From Mycobacterium shinjukuense (lineage in GTDB: Bacteria > Actinomycetota > Actinomycetes > Mycobacteriales > Mycobacteriaceae): DNA of 64,000 bases. Positions 45,584 through 58,400 of the stretch are shown here, piece by piece. The stretch lies in NCBI RefSeq assembly GCF_010730055.1, contig NZ_AP022575.1:3348001-3412000 (forward strand), written 5' to 3'. The position numbers and the translations under genes were made by a program. Numbering within the stretch: the first letter of the stretch is position 1; each line of letters starts with the position of its first letter. The notes under the pieces were generated by a model, which saw only the letters and a program-made list of their open reading frames with translations, was not told the origin of the DNA and did not search any database.

Positions 45584-47455
45584 ATGTCGTTTGTCACTGT
45601 GGCGCCGGGGCTCGTCGGGGCGGCGGCCTCGAACGTGGCGGGGATTGGGTCGGCGATCACCGCGGCGAACACGGCGGCGGCGGGTCCGACGACGGCGTTG
45701 TTGCCGGCGGCCGCTGACGAGGTGTCGGCGGCGATTGCGGCGTTGTTCAGCACCCGAGCCCAGCAGTATCAGCTGTTGGGCGCTCAGCTGGCGGCGTTTC
45801 ATGACCAGTTTGCGCAGGCGTTGACCGCGGCAGGAACCGCGTACGCGACCGCCGAGGCCGCCAACTCGTCGCCGTTGCAGACGATCGAGCAGAACCTGTT
45901 GGGTGTGATTAATGCGCCCACCCAGACGTTGTTGGGGCGGCCGCTGATCGGCAACGGCGCCGACGGGACCGCGGCCAGTCCTAACGGTCAGCCCGGCGGG
46001 TTGTTGTACGGCAACGGCGGAAATGGCTACAGCTTCACCAGCGGCATCGGCAGCCTGGCCGGCGGCGACGGAGGCTCTGCGGGGTTGATCGGCAACGGCG
46101 GGGCCGGCGGTAACGGGTGGGCAGGCGGGGCGGGCGGCAACGGCGGGGCAGGCGGGTTATTGTCCGGCAACGGCGGAAATGGCGGCGCCGGCGGGACCGC
46201 CACCGTGCTCGGTGGTGATGGCGGCAACGGTGGTGTCGGCGGCAACGCCTGGCTGTTCGGCACCGGCGGGGCCGGCGGGCACGGCGGGGCCGGCGCGGCG
46301 GGTGCCGCCGGCGTCAACCCGACACCGACCTGGAATGGCAGCGACCGCGCGGCCAACGGCTCCGACGGCAGTTTCAGTGGCGGCATCGGCTTCGGCGGCG
46401 GCCCAGGCAGCGACGGCGGCTCCGGGCAAGCCGGGGGGAACGGCGGCGCCGGCGGGCTCAACGGCGGTGGCGGCGGCGCCGGCGGCGACGGCGGGGACGG
46501 CGCACCTGGCGGCGCCGGCGGCAAGGGAGGCAACGGCACAGTGGCCAGCTTCGTCGGCGGCGGTGGCGGCGCCGGCGCCGGCGGCGCCGGCGGCGACGGT
46601 CGTCCCGCCAGCTCCGGCGGCGGCACCGCCGGCGGCGGCATCGACGGTGGCGCGGGTGGCGCCGAAAGCGACGGCGGCAGGGCGGCGGCGCCGGCGGCGG
46701 CGCCGGCGGCATCGGGGTCTCCGGCGGCGGCGGCGCCGGCGGCGGCGGACGCGGCGGCGACGGCGGCCCCGCCGCGGCGGCGGGGTGATGGCGGCGGCGG
46801 CGCCAACGGTATCTTCTCCACCGGCGGCGATGGCGGCGGCGGTGGTGGCGGCGGCGCCGGCGGCACCGGCGGCGGCGGCGCGCGCGGCGGCGACGGCGGC
46901 AACGGCGGCCCCGGCTACTTAGGGTCGGACAACCGTGGGGGCCAGGGCGGCGCCGGCGGCGCCGGCGGCACCGGTGGCATCGGCGCGACTGGTGGCGGCG
47001 GCGGCCACGGCGGCAACGGGGGTGCCGGTGGTCGGGGCGGGCTGCTGATCGGTGACGGCGGCGCCGGCGGTTTCGGCGGCCTCGGCGGTGACGGCGGTGC
47101 CGGTGCCGTCGGCGGCGCCGGCGGTACCGGCGGCAACGGCGGTCAAACCGCCAAATCCTTCGGCGGTTTCGGCAGCGACGGCGGTCGCGGCGGTGACGGC
47201 GGTGACGGCGGTACCGGCGGTGATGGCGGTGATGGCGGACATGGCGGCGCCGGCGGCGCGGGCGGATTGATCGGCCAGGCGGGCAGCACCGGCGCCGGCG
47301 CCGCCGGCGGGACTGGCGGTGACGGCGGGACCGGTGGCGGCGGCGGCAAGGGTGGTGCTGCTGGAGCAGGCGGGCTCTTCGGATCTGGCAAGACCGGCGC
47401 CGACGGCAACCCCGGCGACCTCGGTGCCCAGGGCAAGTCCGGCGCACACGGCTGA
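45584..47455 (+). CDS. PE_PGRS family protein
   Basis: 623 residues. ATG 45584 follows GGGAGGATTGCG. The PE domain covers the first 100 residues (MSFVTVAPGLVGAAASNVAG, ending with YATAEA), followed by the PGRS linker (IEQNLLGVINAPTQTLLGRP, LIGNGADG) and then Gly-Gly-X repeats to the end. One part, about residues 366-400, changes to Ala/Pro/Arg-rich text (46680-46787) because the reading frame there is shifted, and returns to Gly-rich afterwards. PE_PGRS proteins are exported to the cell surface by ESX-5 in well-studied species; that is assumed here. Confidence 0.92.
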   Translation: MSFVTVAPGLVGAAASNVAGIGSAITAANTAAAGPTTALLPAAADEVSAAIAALFSTRAQQYQLLGAQLAAFHDQFAQALTAAGTAYATAEAANSSPLQTIEQNLLGVINAPTQTLLGRPLIGNGADGTAASPNGQPGGLLYGNGGNGYSFTSGIGSLAGGDGGSAGLIGNGGAGGNGWAGGAGGNGGAGGLLSGNGGNGGAGGTATVLGGDGGNGGVGGNAWLFGTGGAGGHGGAGAAGAAGVNPTPTWNGSDRAANGSDGSFSGGIGFGGGPGSDGGSGQAGGNGGAGGLNGGGGGAGGDGGDGAPGGAGGKGGNGTVASFVGGGGGAGAGGAGGDGRPASSGGGTAGGGIDGGAGGAESDGGRAAAPAAAPAASGSPAAAAPAAADAAATAAPPRRRGDGGGGANGIFSTGGDGGGGGGGGAGGTGGGGARGGDGGNGGPGYLGSDNRGGQGGAGGAGGTGGIGATGGGGGHGGNGGAGGRGGLLIGDGGAGGFGGLGGDGGAGAVGGAGGTGGNGGQTAKSFGGFGSDGGRGGDGGDGGTGGDGGDGGHGGAGGAGGLIGQAGSTGAGAAGGTGGDGGTGGGGGKGGAAGAGGLFGSGKTGADGNPGDLGAQGKSGAHG

Positions 47456-47616
47456 CCCCGACGCTCGCCGCAGCAAGGGACTCTAGCGGTATCGCTATGG
47501 GCCGGAACGAGAATGACCCCGCGCGCCGCGGCTAATGGCGACCCGGTGCGCGCGGTGCATGTTCCCTGTTGTCGCACTCGCCACATGCGTTCCGGCACGG
47601 CAGGGATGTGCGATGT

Positions 47617-47660
47617 GCCCGCCCAGCAGCGACAACCGTGGCTGTCGCTGCTAGGCGGGC
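47617..47660 (+). terminator. Strong hairpin downstream of PE_PGRS
   Basis: GCCCGCCCAGCAGCGACA pairs with TGTCGCTGCTAGGCGGGC, 18 bp with one mismatch around an 8-base loop. It lies about 160 bp after the PE_PGRS stop within the 457-bp gap before the dodecin gene. No U-tract follows, as is usual in mycobacteria. The rest of the gap contains nothing I recognise. Confidence 0.6.
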
Positions 47661-47912
47661 GCATCGTAAATCGGTCAATTCCAGGTACCCGTGGGGCAGA
47701 TGAGGAACCTGCGACGCCTGAAGCGGCCTGTCAGAACACCCAGACCCCGACGAACTTTAACGAGCGAGACCACGAGCAGCATCCGAAATCCAACTCGCTG
47801 ATGGCGAAAATTATTGCGCCGCAGCGCCACTCGCGCGTCGAAAGCCGCCGACATCAGGGCCGAATCGGCGGGCCGACCTTTTCCGGTTGACGAGGCTATA
47901 CGCTGTATCCCC

Positions 47913-48128
47913 ATGAGCGTGTACAAGGTGATCGACATCATCGGGACCAGCCCCACGTCGTGGGAGCATGCCGCGGCGGAGGCGGTCCAGCGGGCGCGGG
48001 ACAGCGTCGATGACATCCGCGTCGCTCGGGTCATCGAGCAGGACATGGCCGTGGACGCCGACGGCAAGATCACCTACCGCATCAAGCTCGAGGTGTCGTT
48101 CAAGATGAGGCCGGCGCAACCGCGCTGA
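47913..48128 (+). CDS. secE2: Dodecin family flavin-binding protein (SecE2/Rv0379-like)
   Basis: 71 residues. VYKVIDIIGTSPTSWEHAAA and TYRIKLEVSFKM are the dodecin fold: one helix packed on a three-stranded sheet, twelve copies making a hollow shell that stores flavin. The Trp in TSPTSWEHA is the flavin-stacking residue. The old name SecE2 does not describe its role. It is a single gene, with TATACGCTGTAT about 15 bp before the ATG as possible -10 region. Confidence 0.92.
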   Translation: MSVYKVIDIIGTSPTSWEHAAAEAVQRARDSVDDIRVARVIEQDMAVDADGKITYRIKLEVSFKMRPAQPR

Positions 48129-48146
48129 CGCCGCCACACACTCGAT

Positions 48147-48791
48147 TCACCAAGCGCGCGACAGGTCCCCGTGCTGGCGGATCCAGGCATGCATCGCGAT
48201 CCCGGCGGCGACGGCGGCGTTGATGCTGCGGGTCGAGCCGAACTGGGCGATCGACACCGTGAGCGCCGCACCCGCGCGGGCGTCGTCGCTGATGCCCGGC
48301 CCTTCCTGACCGAACACCAGCAGGCAGTCCCGCGGCAGATTGGTCCGCTCCAGCCGCGCCGCCCCGGGGACGTTGTCCACCGCGACCACGGTCAAACCCG
48401 CGCCCGCGGCGAACCGAAAGAGCCCGGCGGTGCTGTCATGGTGCCGCAACCGCTGGTAGCGGTCGGTCACCATGGCGCCGCGCCGGTTCCACCGCCGGCG
48501 ACCGACGATGTGCACGGTGTCCACGGCGAACGCGTTGGCGGTGCGCACCACCGAGCCGATATTGGCGTCGTGACCGAAATTTTCGATCGCCACGTGTAGC
48601 GCATGACGCCGCCGGTCGATGTCGGCGATGATCGCCTCCCGGGTCCAGTACCGGTAGGCGTCGACAACATTGCGAGCATCGCCGTCACGCAACAAGACCG
48701 GGTCATACCGCGGGTCGTCCGGGAGCTCGCCCGCCCAGGGTCCCACGCCGCGGCCCGGTGCGCCCCACTCGGTGGGCCCCGGCCCGCTCAT
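48147..48791 (-). CDS. TrmH/SpoU family RNA 2'-O-methyltransferase (Rv0380c-like)
   Basis: 214 residues. The three family motifs are present: NFGHDANIGSVVRTANAF (motif 1, Asn and Arg), LVFGQEGPGIS (motif 2, Glu) and SINAAVAAGIAMHAW (motif 3), which build the trefoil knot that binds S-adenosylmethionine. The target RNA is unknown. The start overlaps the stop of the upstream lipoprotein gene by 4 bp. Confidence 0.92.
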   Translation of the reverse strand: MSGPGPTEWGAPGRGVGPWAGELPDDPRYDPVLLRDGDARNVVDAYRYWTREAIIADIDRRRHALHVAIENFGHDANIGSVVRTANAFAVDTVHIVGRRRWNRRGAMVTDRYQRLRHHDSTAGLFRFAAGAGLTVVAVDNVPGAARLERTNLPRDCLLVFGQEGPGISDDARAGAALTVSIAQFGSTRSINAAVAAGIAMHAWIRQHGDLSRAW

Positions 48792-49684
48792 CGCGCCGTC
48801 CACACCGCGGCGTGCGTGCCCACGATCGCCACCGTGGCATACAGCAGCGCCTCGTTGATTTCGCCCTGCGTGCACAGCGACGCGTTGACGCGCACCGCGT
48901 CCCGCGACGCGTCGGGCAGGATCAGCACCGACGACCCGTAGGTCGCGCAGGCCGGGCTCAGCCCGGGGCCGGGCAGGCTCGGCGAGGCGAGCAGCATCAG
49001 CGGGCCGCCGCGGGCGGCGGAGTCGTCGCGATACCGGTCCGCGAGGCCGTCGGCCTCCAGCCCCAGCAGCATGTAGCCGTTCCCGGTGAACGCCACCGGG
49101 TCCCCGAGGTGCGCCTTGCTCAGCGGGGTGCCGTCGGCCCGCCACGCCGACACGCTGGCGGTCTTGACCACCAGGCCGGTGTCGTTGGCGTTGGTCGGCA
49201 GCATCCCCACCGGAAACGCGGCCGCATAGGCCGCGGCGGTACCGGGGATCCGATCATGCGGCGAGTAGGTGTACACACCGCGCACCGCGCTGCGGTCCTT
49301 CAGCGGGCCCAGGCAGACCGTGCCGGTGAGCCGGTCGCCAGGCGCCGACAGCGGTGCGGCGATGCCGCGCCCGTGGGTCATCGCGTCGGCGCAGCTGCCC
49401 AGGCCGGCGGACTCCATCGGGTGGGCCAGCGCACCGTAGAGGCCATAACGAATGTCCTGCGGTTTGGCGTGCGCCGCCCGCGGATCCGCCGGGGATGCGT
49501 CGACGTCGACGAGCACATAGTCGCCCTCCCAGCGCAGATTCGACACCGCCATGTTCCAGCCCAGCACGGCCAGCGATTCGCCGAACCGGGCGGTGTCCGC
49601 GCCGTAGATGCGACCGGGATGACTGGAACCCGAGCAGCCCACTAGGCAGGAAACCGCTACCACCATCGCAATGAGAATGCGCAC
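48788..49684 (-). CDS. Putative lipoprotein of unknown function (Rv0381c-like)
   Basis: 298 residues from GTG 49684. The signal sequence RILIAMVVAVSCLVGCSGSS has a lipobox LVGC with Cys17 as the expected lipid anchor. The mature part has about six Cys and no recognised domain. Coupling to the RNA methyltransferase gene is by a 4-bp overlap. Confidence 0.8.
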   Translation of the reverse strand: MRILIAMVVAVSCLVGCSGSSHPGRIYGADTARFGESLAVLGWNMAVSNLRWEGDYVLVDVDASPADPRAAHAKPQDIRYGLYGALAHPMESAGLGSCADAMTHGRGIAAPLSAPGDRLTGTVCLGPLKDRSAVRGVYTYSPHDRIPGTAAAYAAAFPVGMLPTNANDTGLVVKTASVSAWRADGTPLSKAHLGDPVAFTGNGYMLLGLEADGLADRYRDDSAARGGPLMLLASPSLPGPGLSPACATYGSSVLILPDASRDAVRVNASLCTQGEINEALLYATVAIVGTHAAVWTAR

Positions 49685-49703
49685 CGTGATTCCGCCGGCA
49701 GCC

Positions 49704-50243
49704 TCAGCCCAGCCCCAGATCGGCAAGGCCCAGCACACTTCGGTAGGGCAGTCCCTGCGCTTCGATGGCCTCAGCGGCCCCAGTGCCGCGATCCACGACG
49801 GTGGCCACGCCGATCACGTCGCCGCCTGCGTCTTGGACGGCGCGCACCGCGGTCAGCGCCGAGCCGCCGGTGGTGCTGGTGTCCTCGACCACCAGAACCC
49901 GCCGGCCGCACACCTCGGATCCCTCGATAAGTCGTTGCATACCATGGGTTTTCGCCGACTTCCGGACCACGAACGCGTCGATCGGACGACCCGGCGCGTG
50001 CATGATCGCCGTCGCCACCGGGTCAGCGCCCAGGGTCAGGCCGCCCACCACCGCATAATCCCAATCGGCGGTGAGCTCCCGCATCAGCCGGCCGATCAAC
50101 GCGGACGCCCGGTGATGCAGGGTAGCGCGTCGCAGGTCGACGTAATAGTCCGCCTCCATGCCCGACGACAGCGTGACTCGGCCGGGCACCACCGACAACC
50201 GGCGCACCAGCTCGGCCAGCTCGGCCCGGTCAGACCCGGCCAC
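49704..50243 (-). CDS. pyrE: Orotate phosphoribosyltransferase
   Basis: 179 residues. The PRPP-binding motif RVLVVEDTSTTGGSAL (115-130) and the orotate-side residues DYYVDLRRATLHH and VVRKSAKTHG identify PyrE, which makes orotidine monophosphate from orotate and PRPP in pyrimidine synthesis. It is the first gene of a short run with the lipoprotein and methyltransferase genes (gap 19 bp). Confidence 0.93.
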   Translation of the reverse strand: MAGSDRAELAELVRRLSVVPGRVTLSSGMEADYYVDLRRATLHHRASALIGRLMRELTADWDYAVVGGLTLGADPVATAIMHAPGRPIDAFVVRKSAKTHGMQRLIEGSEVCGRRVLVVEDTSTTGGSALTAVRAVQDAGGDVIGVATVVDRGTGAAEAIEAQGLPYRSVLGLADLGLG

Positions 50244-50336
50244 GTCCGCCGGCGCCCTTCGACCCGCCGGGCAGCACGGCCCGGGTGAGCTGCGTCACCG
50301 CGGTCACGTTGTCGTCGGGCTGGGTGGCATGTGCTG

Positions 50337-51167
50337 TCAGGGTCGGTAGTTCGTGGCCTGCTGGCCGTTGCGCCCGGTTGACGGCGGACGCCGAACGCCG
50401 TCGTCGCCGCGGACCGGCTCCGCCCGCCGGGCCGAATCGGCGATCACCGCCGCGGCCGGATCCACCTGGCGCCGGGGCGGCAACTCCGTGCGACCGGCCG
50501 GCGCCAACGGACGCCCCGGTGCCGCGGTGCGGGGCGCCGTTTCCTGCGGGTTCTCCTGCGGCGGCGGCGGCAAGACCCGCAGCAGGTCGTTGAATTGGCG
50601 CACGGTGCGCAGCCCCTCGTCCCACTGGGCGCGCGTGCTGGAGATGGGCAGGCTGACCAACGTCCAGTTCGGCTCGTTCCACATGATCTCGGCGCAGTCG
50701 GGTGCGGTGTGCGCGAAGGTGACCATGCGCCGGTCGCAGGCCCGCCGGGCGGCGTCCAGGTTGGTGGCGTACAGCATCCGCGGCCCGATCGCTCCCAGCA
50801 GCCAAATGTCGCTCTCCCGAGGCTCTTTGAGACCCTTGAGGCGCAGGTCGAGCACGACATTGGTGCCGACCTTGCGGTGCAACGCGATCACCGTGGCGAC
50901 TTCGTCGAGGTCGAAGATGTACACCGCCTCGCCGCGGATTTGGCCCAGCACGACGTTGTGGGCGGCGACGTCGCCCACCGTCGACATCACGCCACGCGTC
51001 CAGCGCTTGACTATCTCGGTGGATTCGCGTTCGTAGTCGAATCCGTGCGACCGCGCCCACGACCTCCGGCGTCTGCTGCGCCCGCGGCGTCGATCGATGT
51101 CGACATACAGCAACACCACCGCACCGACGAAGCACAGCGCGGATAGCGTGAACCAGAGCGGGACCAT
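50337..51167 (-). CDS. Membrane-anchored protein of unknown function (Rv0383c-like)
   Basis: 276 residues from ATG 51167; a longer start further up is possible. An N-terminal transmembrane segment (WFTLSALCFVGAVVLLYVDI) is followed by Arg-rich text (DRRRGRSRRRRSW), a folded domain of about 150 residues and a Pro/Arg-rich disordered tail. No known motif. A 93-bp gap separates it from pyrE. Confidence 0.82.
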   Translation of the reverse strand: MVPLWFTLSALCFVGAVVLLYVDIDRRRGRSRRRRSWARSHGFDYERESTEIVKRWTRGVMSTVGDVAAHNVVLGQIRGEAVYIFDLDEVATVIALHRKVGTNVVLDLRLKGLKEPRESDIWLLGAIGPRMLYATNLDAARRACDRRMVTFAHTAPDCAEIMWNEPNWTLVSLPISSTRAQWDEGLRTVRQFNDLLRVLPPPPQENPQETAPRTAAPGRPLAPAGRTELPPRRQVDPAAAVIADSARRAEPVRGDDGVRRPPSTGRNGQQATNYRP

Positions 51168-51204
51168 CGCCGAATAGCCTATCTGCTGTCGCGGCCCTTC
51201 GATG

Positions 51205-51264
51205 CCGAGCAGACGCAAAATCGCCCGCGCGAGGCCCCGCGGGCGGGATTTTGCGTCTGCTCGG
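51205..51264. terminator. Long hairpin between the Rv0383c-like gene and clpB
   Basis: CCGAGCAGACGCAAAATCGC (with CCGC) pairs with the right arm ending GATTTTGCGTCTGCTCGG, interrupted by a two-base bulge, around a GC-rich loop. It ends 9 bp before the clpB stop on the minus strand, so it should terminate clpB. Its outer arm repeats the CAGACGCAAA seen in the hairpin at 32116. Confidence 0.8.
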
Positions 51265-51272
51265 CGGACAAA

Positions 51273-53819
<2,547 letters not shown>

Positions 53820-53879
53820 GACGCCTCCATTCGGGGTACGTTCGGAAAAATGCTCGTCGGGTTGTTCAACGCCGTCAAG

Positions 53880-53900
53880 GTTGAGTCTGTTCCGCTCAAT
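53880..53900 (-). promoter_or_regulatory. HAIR element (HspR binding site) upstream of clpB
   Basis: GTTGAGTCTGTTCCGCTCAAT on the + strand. The HAIR consensus is CTTGAGT, seven bases, ACTCAAG. Here GTTGAGT and GCTCAAT are separated by exactly seven bases. It lies 61-81 bp upstream of the clpB start. clpB is a known HspR target in M. tuberculosis. Confidence 0.75.
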
Positions 53901-53980
53901 TTTAGCCGGCCGTCGGGGGCCGGCCACCGCGTGAGCGATCTGATCGGCGGCCTAGCACGGCCAGCCTAGAATCGAGGGCC

Positions 53981-55144
53981 GTGGGCCTGGACGACCGCGA
54001 TGCGTTGCGGGTGCTGCACGACGCCTTCACGCCCGACGACGCCAACGGCCTGGTCCGCCGGTTCTACGCCAACTGGTTTGCCCTCGACGTCTCGGTGCGC
54101 GACCTGTTCCCGCCCGAAATGGCCGGCCAGCGAGCCGCTTTCGCGCACGCGCTGCATTGGGTGTACGGCGAGCTCGTCGCCCAGCGGGCCGAGGCACCGG
54201 TGGCCTTCTTGGCCCAGCTCGGCCGTGATCACCGCAAATACGGTGTGCTGCCAACCCAGTACGAGACATTGCGCCGGGCACTGTACGCAACGTTGCGCGG
54301 CTATCTGGGAGCCGCTTGGACGCCAGCCGTCGACGAGGCCGCCAACCAGTCGCTCAACCTGATCACCGGGGTGATGAGCGGCGCCGCGGATTCCGATGAC
54401 GGGCCCGCCTGGTGGGACGGCACCGTCACCGAGCACGTGCGGGTGTCCCGGGATCTCGCGGTGGTCCGGCTGCGGCTCGATCGCCCGTTGCCCTATCACG
54501 CCGGCCAGTACGTCAACGTCCATGTCCCGCAATGCCCGCACCGCTGGCGATACCTGAGCCCCGCCGTTCCGGCCGACCCGGACGGCAGGATCGAATTTCA
54601 CGTCCGAGTGGTGCCCGGCGGCCTGGTCAGCAACGCCGTCGTCAACGAGACGCGGCCGGGCGACCGGTGGCGATTGTCCAGCCCGCACGGCGGCTTGCAC
54701 GTCGACCGCGACGGCGGCGATGTGCTGATGATCGCCGGTAGCACGGGCCTGACCCCGCTGCGCGCACTGATCATGGATCTTGCCCGCTACGCCGTGAATC
54801 CCCGGGTGCATCTGTTTTTCGGCGCGCGCTACCGCTGCGAGCTGTACGACCTGCGCACGCTGTGGCAGATTGCGGCACACAATCCGTGGCTGTCGGTCTC
54901 GCCGGTGTCGGAGTACGACCGCGATCCGGCCTGGGCCGCCGACTATCCCGACGTCACACCGCCGCGCGGCCTGCACGTGCCCCAGACCGGCCGGCTGCCC
55001 GAGGCGGTCACCAAATTCGGCGGCTGGGGCGACCGGCAGATCCTGATCTGTGGCGGACCGGCCATGGTGTGCGCGACCAAGGCCGCGCTGATCGCCAAAG
55101 GCGCTCCGCCGGAACGCATTCAGCACGACCCGTTGTCACGGTAG
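53981..55144 (+). CDS. Flavohaemoglobin-like protein (globin plus FAD/NAD reductase; Rv0385-like)
   Basis: 387 residues from GTG 53981. The globin domain is at 1-140, with His84 in GRDHRKYGV as the likely haem ligand. The FAD-binding domain follows with WRYLSPAVP (RxYS-like) and the NAD domain with LMIAGSTGLTPLRALI and ILICGGPAMV. This layout is that of flavohaemoglobins of the mycobacterial second type, which differ from nitric-oxide dioxygenases in key residues; a link to lactate or respiratory metabolism has been proposed for that type. It is divergent from clpB. Confidence 0.88.
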   Translation: MGLDDRDALRVLHDAFTPDDANGLVRRFYANWFALDVSVRDLFPPEMAGQRAAFAHALHWVYGELVAQRAEAPVAFLAQLGRDHRKYGVLPTQYETLRRALYATLRGYLGAAWTPAVDEAANQSLNLITGVMSGAADSDDGPAWWDGTVTEHVRVSRDLAVVRLRLDRPLPYHAGQYVNVHVPQCPHRWRYLSPAVPADPDGRIEFHVRVVPGGLVSNAVVNETRPGDRWRLSSPHGGLHVDRDGGDVLMIAGSTGLTPLRALIMDLARYAVNPRVHLFFGARYRCELYDLRTLWQIAAHNPWLSVSPVSEYDRDPAWAADYPDVTPPRGLHVPQTGRLPEAVTKFGGWGDRQILICGGPAMVCATKAALIAKGAPPERIQHDPLSR

Positions 55145-55471
55145 TGACCGTGCCCGCATTTCGACGCAAATCGCCGCCCGTCGGCGAGCGGCAATTTCCT
55201 CAATTGCTTGCGTATGCAGCTAATTTTGTACCCGCGTCTGTACCTCTTCGATCGGCATTTCCGATTCAATTCCGCATCCGATAACAACAGGTACCGGCTG
55301 GCCCGGCTATGGCAGATCTTGGACGTTTAGTGCGAGCTCGTGGAAATTTGAACGCCAAACCCGATTGCGCATCGGGCATCTGTTGAATAATCATCCTTGC
55401 CAGAACGCCCCTAGGCGGATGGCACCGGCGGCGCCGCGGGTGGTGGCCAGGGTTCCAGTTAGGGACAGACG
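55145..55471. other. Intergenic region before the giant PPE gene
   Basis: About 330 bp. It is less GC-rich than its surroundings (for example GTATGCAGCTAATTTTGTAC near 55211) and probably holds the PPE promoter. No gene or hairpin of note is seen. Confidence 0.45.
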
Positions 55472-58400
55472 ATGAGTTTTGCGGTACTTCCCCCGGAGAT
55501 CAATTCGGCGCGGCTGTACCTGGGCGCCGGTTTGGGACCGATGCTGGACGCGGCGGGCGCCTGGCAAGGGCTGGCCAGCGAGTTGGGTTCGGCCGCAACC
55601 GCATTCTCGTCGGTGACCGCGGGGCTGACGGGTTCGGCATGGCAGGGGGCGGCGGCAGCGGCGATGGCGGGCGCGGCGGCGCCCTATTTGGGGTGGCTGA
55701 CCGCGGCGGCCGCCCAGGCTGAGCGGACGGCCACCCAGGCCCGGTTGGCGGCGGCCGCGTTCGAGGCGGCGCTGGCGGCGACGGTGCCTCCGGAGATCAT
55801 CTCCGCCAACCGCGCCCAGTTTGTGCAGCTGGTGTTTACGAATTGGCTCGGACAGAATGCCCCGGCGATCGCGGCGGCCGAGAGTCTCTACGAGCAGATG
55901 TGGGCCCAGGACGTGGCCGCGATGTTTGCGTACCGCGCCGGGGCCGCGGCCGCCGTTTCCGGGTTGACTCCGTTCACCCAGCCGCTGCAGGGCCTGGCAG
56001 CTGCGATCCCGGCGAGCGCGGCCGCCGCCGCGACCACCTTCCGCAACCTGGGCGTGGCGAACATCGGTCAGGGCAACGTCGGCAACGCCAACGTCGGCGA
56101 CTTCAACGTTGGCTCCGGAAACCGCGGCAGCGGCAACATCGGCAGCGGCAACATCGGCAGCTCAAACGTCGGGTTCGGCAACGTCGGCCCGGCGTTGACG
56201 GCGGCCCTGGGCAACATCGGCTTCGGCAACACCGGCAGCAACAACATCGGCTTCGGCAACACCGGCAACAACAACATCGGCTTCGGCAACACCGGCGACA
56301 ACAACATCGGTATCGGACTGACCGGCAACAACCAGCAGGGCTTCGGCGGCTGGAACTCGGGCGCCGGCAACGTCGGCCTGTTCAACTCGGGCACCGACAA
56401 CGTCGGCATCGGCAACTCGGGCACCGGCAACTTCGGCATCGGCAACTCGGGTAACAGCTACAACACCGGCATCGGCAACTCGGGTGACGCCAACACCGGC
56501 TTTTTCAACTCCGGCATCGCCAACACCGGCATCGGTAACTCGGGCAGCTACAACACCGGCAGCTACAACCCGGGCGACAGCAACACCGGCGGCTTCAACC
56601 AGGGCAAGTACAACACCGGCTACCTCAACAGCGGCAACTACAACACCGGCCTTGCCAATACCGGCAATGTCAACACCGGCGCATTCATCGGCGGCAACTT
56701 CAGTAACGGCTTCTTGTGGCGGGGCGATTTCCAGGGCCTGATTTTCGGGAGCCCGGGCTTTGGGAACTCCACCACCATCCCGTCGTCGGGCTTCTTCAAC
56801 AGCGGCGCCGGCAGCGCGTCGGGCTTCGTCAACTCCGGCGCCAACAATTCCGGCTTCTTCAACTCGTCCTTGGGGGCCGTCGGCAACTCGGGCCTGGGGA
56901 ACACCGGCGTGCTGCAATCGGGGCTGATCAACTCGGGCAACACCATCTCGGGCGCCCTCAACACGAGCTTGGTGGCCATCACGACGCCGGCCTTTATCTC
57001 CGGTCTGTTTAACACCGGAAGCAACATGTCGGGATTCTTCGGCGGCCCAGCGACCTTTAACCTGGGCCTCGCTAACCGGGGCGCCGTTAACATTCTTGCC
57101 AACGCGAACATCGGCAGCTACAACATTCTCGGCAGCGGAAACGTCGGCAGCTACAACATTCTTGGTAGCGGAAATATCGGCAGCGGCAACATTCTCGGCA
57201 GCGGCAACGTCGGCAGCAATAATTTCGGCAGCGGCAACGTCGGCAGCAACAATTTCGGCAGCGGCAATATCGGAATATTTAACGTCGGTTCCGGCAACCT
57301 GGGCAGCTACAACATCGGCCCCGGAAACCTGGGCGACTACAACATCGGCTTCGGGAACGCGGGCAACTACAACCAGGGTTTTGCCAACACCGGCAACAAC
57401 AACATCGGGTTCGCCAACACCGGCAGCAACAGCTTCGGCATCGGGCTCACCGGCGATGGCCAGGTCGGCATCGGTGCGCTGAACTCGGGCATCGGCAACA
57501 GCGGGCTGTTCAACTCGGGCAGCAACAACATCGGGTTGTTCAACGCGGGCACCGGCAATGTCGGCATCGGCAACTCCGGCACCGGGAACATGGGGCTGCT
57601 CAACGCCGGCGTCGGCAACTGGGGCTTCGAGAACCCGGGCACCGGAAACACGGGCCTGCTCAACGCGGGCGCCTACAACACCGGCTGGGCCAACGTGGGC
57701 ACCGTCAACACCGGCTGGGCCAACCCGGGCAGCCACAACACCGGTGGCTTCAACGTGGGCGACACCAACACCGGCAACTTCAACATCGGCGACACCAACT
57801 CGGGCAGCTACAACCCGGGCAACATCAACACCGGCTTCTTCAACACCGGCAACGTCAACACCGGCCTGCTCAACTCGGGCAATTTCAACAACGGCTTCTC
57901 CCAGTCGCTTGACAACCAGGGCCAGATCGGCATCGACCTGTCGTTCACCACCCCCTACATCCCGATCAACTACCAGATGATCATGCCGGTACATGAGGTC
58001 AGGATCTTCGACAGCATGCCGATCCCGATCACCATGGCTGGGGTGGTTTTCCCCCAGACCTTCTACCTGGGCGGCTTGTTCTTCTTCGGCCCCGTCGTGC
58101 TCGGTGGTTCCACACTTTTTACTCCGACGGTGACGCTCACCATCGGCGGACCGACGGTCACCCTGCCCATCACCGTTGTCGGCGCCCTGGAAAGCCGCGA
58201 AATCGTATTCCTCAGAATCCCGGCCGCCCCGGGGTTCGGAAACACCACCACCAACCCCTCATCGGGCTTCTTCAACTCCGGCACCGGTGGCACGTCTGGC
58301 TTCCAGAACTTCGGCAGTGGCAGCTCGGGCATCTGGAACAGCGGCGTGCCGGGCGCGTTTGGAACCTCAGGCTTCCAGAACTTCGGCTCGCTGCAATCGG

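Noticed and set aside
46027..47664. Pro-rich frames antisense to PE_PGRS
   Set aside because: Shadow of the Gly-rich repeat.
47456..47912. Small frames between PE_PGRS and dodecin
   Set aside because: No ribosome site, no family match, and interrupted by the strong hairpin.
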